Shown: piece after piece, positions 1 through 5,537 of the stretch
Position numbering within the stretch: the first letter of the stretch is position 1
How the letters are laid out: each line of letters begins with the position of its first letter
Source: JAXGPP01 sp964436865
GTDB taxonomy: Bacteria; Planctomycetota; Planctomycetia; Pirellulales; Thermoguttaceae
Length of the DNA: 9,748 nucleotides
Assembly: GCA_964436865.1 (NCBI GenBank)
Contig: CAYTFK010000276.1
Coordinates: 1-9,748, forward strand
Direction: 5' to 3'
Made by a program: the position numbers and the translations under genes
The notes under the pieces: model-generated
What the model was told of the DNA's origin: nothing
The model's database searches: none
Seen by the model: only the letters and a program-made list of their open reading frames with translations

Positions 1-106
1 CCCGTTGGACGTGCTCACCGCAAAGCGCCACACGCCGCCGGAGGTTGTGCGCGTGACGAAGCCGGTGGGGCGAATGCAGATCGACGTGCGGGCGATGCCC
101 GGGTCA
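1..106 (+). other. possible 3' remnant of an upstream coding region
   Basis: Read in the frame whose codons start at position 2, this stretch is open and nearly every codon ends in G or C, like the real genes further on. The translation (around PVGRMQIDVRAMPG) is not one I recognise. The frame stays open through the palindrome that follows and into the start of the transposase remnant, so no stop codon marks its end. It could be the tail of a gene interrupted by the repeat/transposase unit, or chance openness in GC-rich DNA. Function unknown. Confidence 0.2.
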
Positions 107-129
107 CAAAAGGTGTCAGGAACCTTTGT
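107..129 (+). repeat. REP-like palindrome upstream of the transposase remnant
   Basis: An imperfect inverted repeat: arm ACAAA(A)GGT and arm ACCTTTGT separated by the loop GTCAGGA, with one unpaired A. It ends about 76 nt before the putative start of the RAYT-like gene. RAYT transposases are known to act on short palindromes of the REP type located next to their own gene, so this is the natural candidate for the cognate site. From memory, near-identical AAAAGGTGTCAGGAACCTTT-type sequences sit upstream of such genes in other planctomycetes; I could not check this here. There is only one copy in the window. Confidence 0.5.
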
Positions 130-205
130 CCTAGCGACAGGCGTATCCAATCTGCTCGGATCACGCCTGGTCGAGCGGTTTCTTGGCAGAAGAGGTGCGA
201 CAACC

Positions 206-480
206 ATGGGATGGCCACCCCGCGCGGCGGACGGTGGATACGTCTGTCACGTGCTCAACCGTGCCAACCGGCGGATGCCCATTTCGAGACCGACGACGAC
301 TTCGCCGCCTTTGAGCAGATCCTCGGCGAAGGCCGCGACCGCTGCGAAATGCGCATCCCGGCCTATTGTCTTCTCTTCAATCACTGGCATCTAGGCTTGT
401 GGCCCAGAAACGACAGCGATCTCTCGCGATTCACTGGCTGGATAACCCTGACGCACACGCAGCGATACTGCGAAAATTGA
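206..480 (+). pseudogene. RAYT / IS200-like (REP-associated tyrosine) transposase, frameshifted and truncated
   Basis: The N-terminal half of a REP-associated tyrosine transposase (HUH single-strand nuclease, Y1 type). The first part starts at ATG 206 and includes the family's GGYVCHVLNRANRRMP segment. Around 281-284 the reading frame must shift: the next frame continues with FETDDDFAAFEQIL, then AYCLLFNHWHL, which holds the HUH metal-binding motif (H-W-H), then DLSRF and LTHTQRY. One base missing from a short T run (ATTTCG instead of ATTTTCG) explains the shift. A stop at 478-480 then ends the protein at about 90 residues. Complete family members continue with a segment carrying the catalytic tyrosine, which is absent here, and I see no trace of it after the stop. 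The usual MPNHWH is LFNHWH here. The product should be inactive as a transposase. The family call is confident; the exact start is not. Confidence 0.8.
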
Positions 481-612
481 CCTCGTTTCGCGCAACAAGG
501 CGTAGTGGCAGAACCGGGCGGCGCCCGATCGGCTGACACAAGAATTCCGACAGGCCCCGAGCAGCGCCCCCAACCCCTCGTCAAGACAAGTGTTAGTGAG
601 CGTCGATCAGCG

Positions 613-667
613 TTCCCCCCATCCCTTCTCTTCTATCTTCCCTTCCTCCATCTTCTTTTCCCTTCCC
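613..667 (+). repeat. polypyrimidine tract
   Basis: 52 of 55 bases are C or T; the only purines are the A residues at 621, 635 and 650. The opposite strand is therefore almost pure purine. Such tracts can be decayed repeat material or can adopt unusual structures. No coding explanation fits. Confidence 0.6.
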
Positions 668-796
668 GTCATCACATAACGCGCGAAGCGCCGATGAGGC
701 CCGCAGTCCTCCCGCCCGCGCCTCGGCTTCCAGCAGACTCGCGCCTATTCCCCCGCTCATCAATCTCCCGCGTTCACGCCCCCAAATCTCTCTCCC

Positions 797-885
797 TCCG
801 CGCCTCTGCGTGCCCCCTTCTTCCCCTGCCGCTCCGTTTCTCCCTCATCTTTCCTCGGTGCTCTCGGTGCTCTCTGTGGTTCACC
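797..885 (-). repeat. degenerate 9-bp repeat block, likely a copy of a dispersed intergenic element
   Basis: Three consecutive 9-mers stand at 854-862, 863-871 and 872-880: CTCGGTGCT, CTCGGTGCT, CTCTGTGGT, followed by TCACC. A related unit, CCGCGCCTCTGCGTG, lies at 798-812. On the minus strand this reads as AACCACAGAG followed by AGCACCGAG units and ending in CACGCAGAGGCGCGG. From memory, blocks with this plan (an ACCACAGAG start, CACAGAG-type units, then a GCAGAGGCGC end) recur between genes in planctomycetes and other bacteria and give spurious TTESTE-like peptides when translated. The tandem repetition is visible here; dispersal elsewhere in the genome is recollection. Confidence 0.5.
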
Positions 886-1485
886 TTCCGACTTCTTTCT
901 TCCGCGCCGTCCCATCACCCACTTCCCCCTCTCCAAAGAATCTCTCCGTTCCCCCCAAGATTTCCTCTTGCGATCTAGGCCACGCATAGGATATAGCTGT
1001 ACACTGACGTATATCGGTCGCCCGACGCTCACGCGCCGGCCTCCGCAAAAGACCTTCGCCGGGCCTCGCGCTCCATCCGCGCGCCCGCGCGACCGGCCCC
1101 ATCATTCACCCCCAAACGAAAGGCCCCGTTCCATGCACCGCTCACCAGGCTCCATCACTCGCGCGCAGCCCCGCTCCGACCGCAATTCCTCTCCCCGCAA
1201 CCCTTTACAACCGCCCCCAATCGAATACCCCTCTGGGAACTTCAACACTCGACCCAAAAGACGTAGAAAACTTACGTCCACGCCCCAGGTGCGAAACTCC
1301 TTCACCCCAACCACTTACCGCCACGCGCCTCGGCCAAGCCAACCGAAACACCCTCAAAGGGCGTTTCGCTTCGATGCAACAATGTACCATTCGGCGACGC
1401 AGACTCGCGAAGCCCATCCGCGCGGTCCCCGGGCGGCGTGGTGGCAGATGCCAATTTCAGCACGCAACTCACAGTACCCGCATGT

Positions 1486-1502
1486 CCACGGCTTCGCCGT
1501 GG
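1486..1502 (+). repeat. perfect 7-bp hairpin, possible dispersed repeat core
   Basis: CCACGGC and GCCGTGG flank a TTC loop, giving a perfect 7-bp stem, followed by CGATGGCACCC. There is no T run after it, so it is not a standard rho-independent terminator. Together with the GGCACCC flank it resembles small palindromic repeats I recall from planctomycete intergenic DNA. There is only one copy in the window. Confidence 0.35.
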
Positions 1503-1568
1503 CGATGGCACCCTTCACATGAGACTCATCCATCGCACTCCACCCGACAACTCTATCTCGCAACGGGT

Positions 1569-1641
1569 CTGCCGGAAGGAACTGACTGGGGAGTCCTGGG
1601 AGAACCGCCGCGCCTGGCGACGACAGCGGATTTCCCGGCAG
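1569..1641 (+). other. potential three-way-junction structure
   Basis: An outer stem pairs CTGCCGGAA (1569-1577) with TTCCCGGCAG (1632-1641), nine pairs with one bulged C at 1634. Inside it are two hairpins. One lies in 1578-1596, using GACT/AGTC around GGGG or, alternatively, GGA(A)CT/AGTCC. The other spans 1605-1629, about nine pairs with bulges at 1620 and 1623-1625 and a CTG loop. It could be a structured RNA, a folded single-strand DNA element, or chance folding of GC-rich DNA. I matched it to no known RNA family. Confidence 0.25.
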
Positions 1642-1882
1642 GCGAAGAATAGCCCATCCGTGAACTTTCAAGGCATCGGTCCCCAAGCATCGCCGCCATC
1701 CCAGCGGCAAAAGGCATTCGCCAGCGGTTGTCGCAAGATCGCGAGAGTCCTGGCTGTCGAAGTTGGGCGGATCTCCCAGCAGGGCAACGGGTTGCGGGGC
1801 GGTTCGGGGCCGATTACAACAGCCTCCAGCGGTTGCGTCCCCGCGGCCCCGGCCCACCTCGCCCTCGTTGATGGATCACGCC

Positions 1883-3838
1883 ATGTCCCGTTCGATCGTC
1901 GTGCTCGGTCTGTTCCTTGCGTCGCTGGCTGTATCGGCAGCCGAACCGGGTGGGCCGCCGTGGCCCCCCGCCTACAAGATCAAACCGGACGACACGGATC
2001 GGCTCACTGCGGCCGACGTCGTGGGGCCGGACGGCATCGTTTATCCCGACTGGCGCTACGCGGGGGTGCCGGGCGGCATCCCGGAAGTGCCCGAGAAGGC
2101 CGAAGCGGGCGAGTTCGGAGCGGTGCCGGACGACGACCGCGACGACAGCGAGGCCATTGCCCGGGCGTGCGCGGCTGTCGCCGAGCGCGGCGGCGGGGCG
2201 GTGGCGCTGAAGCGCGGCACGTATCATCTCGACCGGCCAGTGATACTTGCCGGCGACGGCATCGTCATTCGCGGCCAGGGGGCCGGGGTGACGAAACTCG
2301 TCTTCCGTTATGCGCCGCCGGCGGAGGGAGTGACGCTGTTCGGACTGGCCGACGGCGATACGGTCGGACGCGACACGCCGATCGAAGTCCACGCCCGGCC
2401 GGAGAATCTCCAGCGGATTGCCGTGCTGAGCAACGGCAGGACGCTCGCCGAGCGGAGCCGCACACAGCATTGGGGCGGCACGTTCATGCTCCGGACGTTC
2501 GGCAGCAGCCTGGGGGCTGCCGGAGAGAAGGAGCTTGTTGCGGTGGCCGAGTGGTCCGACGGACATCGGGCAGAGAAGAAGATCACCGTGAGCTATGAGC
2601 CGGACGGGCAGCAGGCCGGACGCCGCCGACCCGGCGACGGGCTGGCGGCAATCCTGTTTCACGGCGACGGCCGCAGCGGCCGGTCGTGGAAGTTGGCTGC
2701 CGACGGCAAGCGCGGCGACGTGGAGATTGTGCTGGCGAGCGAACCTGGGCTGAAGCCGGGCGATGCGATCGTGCTCGACGCCCCGGCCACGCCAAGATGG
2801 AACGCGCTGGTCGAGAACGCGTGCAAGTGGGGCACGTATCGCCGCGGCCAGTTCCGCGTCGAGGAGGTTCGCGGGAACCGGGTGCGGATCAATCAGTCGC
2901 TGAGGATCGATTTTCCGACGGTCGACGGCAGCACGGCAACGAGCATCGATCCGATCCGCCGCTGCGGGGTGGAAGATCTGGCGATCGAGCAGACGGCGCA
3001 GCTTTGGACGTGCGGAGTGCTTTTCCACACCGCCTGGGAATGCTGGGCGCGTGGGGTGAAGGTCGTCAAGGCGGGCCAGCACGCGGTTTACAGCCGCAAT
3101 GCGAAGTGGTGCGAGATCCGCGACTCGGAGTTCGACGACGCCTGGTATCACGGCGGCGGCGGCACAGCTTACGTCGGCTGGGAACTGTCGTATGACTGCC
3201 TGATGGAAGGGGTCACCACGCGGCGGATGCGGCACGCGCCGTGCGTGCAGTGGTCGTCGTCGGGCAATGTGATCCGCAAGAGCACGTTCCACGGCAGCGA
3301 CGCCCAGTGGCATGCAGGATGGACGAACGAGAACCTGTTTGAGCAATGCGTCATCGATGCGGCGGGTGAGCACGGCAGCTATGGTCACGGTGGCTGGGGT
3401 TCGCCGCCGGAAGACGAGGCTCACGGTCCCGAAGGGCCGCGAAACGTCGTCTATCACTGCGACATCCGCGCTCCGAAGACCGGCTTGTGGATGGGCGGGA
3501 TGAACGAGAACTGGCTCATTCTCTACAACCGCATCGCCGCGCAGAACGGCCCGGGCGTGTTTGCGAAGCACTTCTCGTTCGACCATATTATCCGGGGGAA
3601 TGTCATCGCGCTGGGCTCGAACAAGCAACCCGGCGTCCAGCTTGCGACGGCCGACTGCACGGGGGTGGAGATCGCGGAGAACCGCATCTTCGGAGGCAAC
3701 GGACAGGTGGTGGGCGGGGCCGGGCGACCGGCTGTGAACGAGGGGAACCGGCTGTTGCCGGTGCCGCGCGTGCTGCCCGAGCCGAAGCCGAAGGTGGAAT
3801 CGATTTTCGAGTGGCAGCGGAAACTGGTCAAAAAATAG
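1883..3838 (+). CDS. secreted right-handed beta-helix (pectate-lyase-like) protein with Ig-like insertion
   Basis: A 651-residue exported protein. Residues 1-20 form a signal peptide (MSRSIVVLGLFLASLAVSA, then AEP). The ATG at 1883 is preferred because a weak GGA lies 7 nt upstream; ATG 1871 is the alternative, adding four residues. Residues about 77-143 match the start of pectate-lyase-superfamily beta-helices: EFGAVPDDDRDDSEAI, then GGGAVALKRGTYHL and GIVIRGQGAG. Residues about 146-239 interrupt the helix with an Ig-like domain (GDTVGRDTPIEV through AEKKITVSYEP). The main helix follows at about 362-610, with repeated short strand-turn units rich in Asn, Trp and His. The first gene of the operon, it ends 11 nt before the sulfatase. 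Members of this fold include polysaccharide lyases and glycosidases, so a role on a sulfated glycan is plausible, but neither the activity nor catalytic residues can be assigned. Fold confident, function open. Confidence 0.8.
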   Translation: MSRSIVVLGLFLASLAVSAAEPGGPPWPPAYKIKPDDTDRLTAADVVGPDGIVYPDWRYAGVPGGIPEVPEKAEAGEFGAVPDDDRDDSEAIARACAAVAERGGGAVALKRGTYHLDRPVILAGDGIVIRGQGAGVTKLVFRYAPPAEGVTLFGLADGDTVGRDTPIEVHARPENLQRIAVLSNGRTLAERSRTQHWGGTFMLRTFGSSLGAAGEKELVAVAEWSDGHRAEKKITVSYEPDGQQAGRRRPGDGLAAILFHGDGRSGRSWKLAADGKRGDVEIVLASEPGLKPGDAIVLDAPATPRWNALVENACKWGTYRRGQFRVEEVRGNRVRINQSLRIDFPTVDGSTATSIDPIRRCGVEDLAIEQTAQLWTCGVLFHTAWECWARGVKVVKAGQHAVYSRNAKWCEIRDSEFDDAWYHGGGGTAYVGWELSYDCLMEGVTTRRMRHAPCVQWSSSGNVIRKSTFHGSDAQWHAGWTNENLFEQCVIDAAGEHGSYGHGGWGSPPEDEAHGPEGPRNVVYHCDIRAPKTGLWMGGMNENWLILYNRIAAQNGPGVFAKHFSFDHIIRGNVIALGSNKQPGVQLATADCTGVEIAENRIFGGNGQVVGGAGRPAVNEGNRLLPVPRVLPEPKPKVESIFEWQRKLVKK

Positions 3839-3849
3839 CGAGAACAAAG

Positions 3850-5466
3850 ATGACTGGAATTGGCGCAAAAGGCGTCCTCATGGCGATAGTCATCGTGTGC
3901 GGCGTCGCGTTCGGTCCGGCACCGACATGCCGCGGTGAATCGCCCAACATCGTGGTGATCCTGGTCGACGACATGGGCTTCTCGGACATCGGCTGTTATG
4001 GCAGCGAGATCGCCACTCCGGAGCTGGACAAGCTGGCGGCGGGCGGGCTGCGATTTACGCAGTTTTACAACACGGCCCGCTGCTGCCCGACGCGGGCCGC
4101 GTTGCTGACAGGCCTGTACTCGCATCAGACGGGCGTGGGGCACATGACCGAGGATCGAGTTTCGCCGGGCTATCGAGGGAGGCTCAATGACGAGTGCGTT
4201 ACGCTGGCTGAAGCACTGCGGCCGGCCGGCTATTTCACCGCGATGACCGGCAAGTGGCACGTGGGGCAAAACTATGGCGTCACGCCTTGGGGACGCGGCT
4301 TTGAGCGGAGCCTGAATGCGGCTGCAGGCGGCTTTTACTTCCCGGATTCACCGCGGACCGATTTGTTCTTCAATGGCCGGCACGTCGGCCGCAACGACGA
4401 TCCGCTGCCCAAGCAGTGGTACTCGACCGACCTGTGGACCGAGTTCGGTTTGAAGTTCATCGACGAGGCGCTGGCGGCGAAGAAGCCGTTCCTGCTGTAT
4501 CTGGCCCACAACGCGCCGCATTTTCCGCTGCAGGCTCCCGACGACGAAATCGCGAAGTACCGCGGCCGGTACAAGGCCGGTTGGGATGCGCTGGCGAAGG
4601 AACGCCATGCCCGGCAGATTGAGATGGGGTTGGTCGAGGGAGCGTGGCCGCCGGCGCCGCGGCCGAGCGAGGTCTCGGCATGGGAGGATCTCAGCGCCGA
4701 GGAGCAGGACCGTTTCGACCACATTATGGCGATCTATGCCGCGTGCGTGTCGCGGATGGATCGCAGCATCGGGACGCTGGTCGACGGCTTGAAAGAGCGC
4801 GGCGTGTTCGACAACACGCTGATCCTGTTCATGAGCGACAACGGCGGCAATGCCGAAAGCGGCCCCAACGGCAGGCTCGAGGGTGATCACCCGGGCGACG
4901 CGCAGTCGACTGTGTTTTGCGGCGAGTCGTGGGCGTGGATGCAGAACACGCCCTTCCGCCGCTACAAGCACTTCAATCACGAAGGGGGCATCGCCACGCC
5001 GCTCATCGCCCACTGGCCGGCCGGCATTGCGGGGCGGGGCGAGTTGCGTCACCAGCCCTGCCATGTGATCGACATCATGGCCACCTGTCTCGACGTGGCG
5101 GGCGCGGAGTATCCGGCCGAATTGGGTGGCCAAAAGATCATTCCGCTCGAGGGCCGCAGCCTGGTGCCGGCATTCGCGAACCAGCCGATCGAGCGCGACG
5201 CGCTTTATTGGGAACACGAAGGTAATGCGGCCGTTCGGGTGGGCGACTGGAAGCTCGTCCGCCTGGGACGCCAGGGGCCCTGGGAACTGTACGATTTGAA
5301 GGCGGACCGCACCGAGCAGCACGATCTGGCCGCCGAGCAGCCGGAGCGCGTAAAAAGGATGGCCGAGAAATGGAATGCCTGGGCGAAGCGTGCTAAAGTA
5401 AGACCCCTGCCAGCCAATGCGGCGGGCCGCAAGGCGAAGCGGCCGAAACAGGCTCAAGGGGCTTGA
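3850..5466 (+). CDS. secreted formylglycine-dependent sulfatase (arylsulfatase family S1)
   Basis: A 538-residue sulfatase that hydrolyses sulfate esters, probably from a polysaccharide, outside the cytoplasm. Residues 1-28 form a signal peptide (hydrophobic MAIVIVCGVAFG). The core begins at NIVVILVDDMGFSDIGCYG, with metal ligands D40 and D41. The nucleophile motif CCPTR places the formylglycine cysteine at C78, with R82 completing C-x-P-x-R. The second family signature is GYFTAMTGKWH with K135 and H137. Other expected active-site residues are H220/H224 (HNAPHFP), D330-N331 (MSDNGG) and K373-H374. The C-terminus ends with the usual WELYDLKADRTEQHDLA segment and a basic tail. ATG 3850 gives the better signal peptide; ATG 3880 is a possible internal start. 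The start lies 11 nt after the previous stop, with only a weak GAGA as ribosome binding site, so translational coupling is likely. Cysteine-type activation needs a maturase not seen here. Substrate unknown. Confidence 0.93.
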   Translation: MTGIGAKGVLMAIVIVCGVAFGPAPTCRGESPNIVVILVDDMGFSDIGCYGSEIATPELDKLAAGGLRFTQFYNTARCCPTRAALLTGLYSHQTGVGHMTEDRVSPGYRGRLNDECVTLAEALRPAGYFTAMTGKWHVGQNYGVTPWGRGFERSLNAAAGGFYFPDSPRTDLFFNGRHVGRNDDPLPKQWYSTDLWTEFGLKFIDEALAAKKPFLLYLAHNAPHFPLQAPDDEIAKYRGRYKAGWDALAKERHARQIEMGLVEGAWPPAPRPSEVSAWEDLSAEEQDRFDHIMAIYAACVSRMDRSIGTLVDGLKERGVFDNTLILFMSDNGGNAESGPNGRLEGDHPGDAQSTVFCGESWAWMQNTPFRRYKHFNHEGGIATPLIAHWPAGIAGRGELRHQPCHVIDIMATCLDVAGAEYPAELGGQKIIPLEGRSLVPAFANQPIERDALYWEHEGNAAVRVGDWKLVRLGRQGPWELYDLKADRTEQHDLAAEQPERVKRMAEKWNAWAKRAKVRPLPANAAGRKAKRPKQAQGA

Positions 5467-5524
5467 GCCGAGGGAATCCCGTTGATACCGTAAGCCAGGT
5501 AATCGCGAGCATCACCGTAATCGT

Positions 5525-5528
5525 GGAG
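5525..5528 (+). promoter_or_regulatory. ribosome binding site for the second sulfatase
   Basis: GGAG ends 9 nt before ATG 5538. It supports that start over the TTG at 5463, which overlaps the previous stop codon and would place about 25 unrelated residues ahead of the signal peptide. Confidence 0.6.
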
Positions 5529-5537
5529 TCACATTGG

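Larger units (their letters stand above)
481..1870. other. long intergenic region without credible genes
   Basis: About 1.4 kb lie between the transposase remnant and the beta-helix gene. Open frames exist on both strands, but their translations are low-complexity (Pro/Ser/Arg-rich), match no family I know and lack ribosome binding sites. The + strand is strongly C- and T-rich from about 600 to 960 and C-rich to about 1340, then composition becomes mixed. Contents listed separately: a pyrimidine tract at 613-667, a 9-bp repeat block at 797-885, and hairpins at 1486-1502 and 1569-1641. Smaller inverted repeats are GATATA/TATATC (990-1015), GACGTA/TACGTC (1260-1278) and GCAAC/GTTGC (1784-1795). 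The 10-mer CCAGCGGTTG occurs twice, at 1721 and 1826. I found no convincing -35/-10 promoter or rho-independent terminator. The operon promoter is presumably somewhere in here. Confidence 0.6.

Noticed and set aside
854..880. CRISPR-like repeats
   Set aside because: The units are 9 bp and directly adjacent with no spacers, so this is not a CRISPR array.
505..978. Open frame of about 157 codons after the transposase remnant
   Set aside because: The translation is low-complexity (Pro, Ser, Leu, Arg) and follows the pyrimidine tracts; it has no domain and no ribosome binding site. I also looked here for the missing C-terminal part of the transposase and did not find it.
990..1015. AT-rich GATATA/TATATC inverted repeat as a promoter or operator
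   Set aside because: No convincing -35/-10 pair at proper spacing, and it lies almost 900 nt from the next gene; kept only as a note in the intergenic entry.
760..1032. Minus-strand open frame of about 90 codons over the 9-bp repeat block
   Set aside because: It is a translation of the purine-rich strand of the repeat (Glu, Arg, Gly, Lys rich), the kind of spurious peptide such repeats give.
1354..1857. Minus-strand open frame of about 167 codons upstream of the operon
   Set aside because: No recognisable domain, no good start signal, and it runs through the hairpin and three-stem regions; better explained as noncoding.
1763..1882. Upstream start for the beta-helix gene at 1763
   Set aside because: The extra 40 residues are Pro/Arg/Ser-rich and would bury the signal peptide; no ribosome binding site precedes it.
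1814..3868. Very long open frame on the minus strand opposite the beta-helix gene
   Set aside because: It mirrors the high third-position GC of the + strand gene. The translation is rich in Arg, His, Ala and Pro without recognisable domains, whereas the + strand frame has a signal peptide and a known fold.
4348..5457. Long open frame on the minus strand opposite the first sulfatase
   Set aside because: An antisense shadow; the + strand frame carries all the sulfatase signatures.
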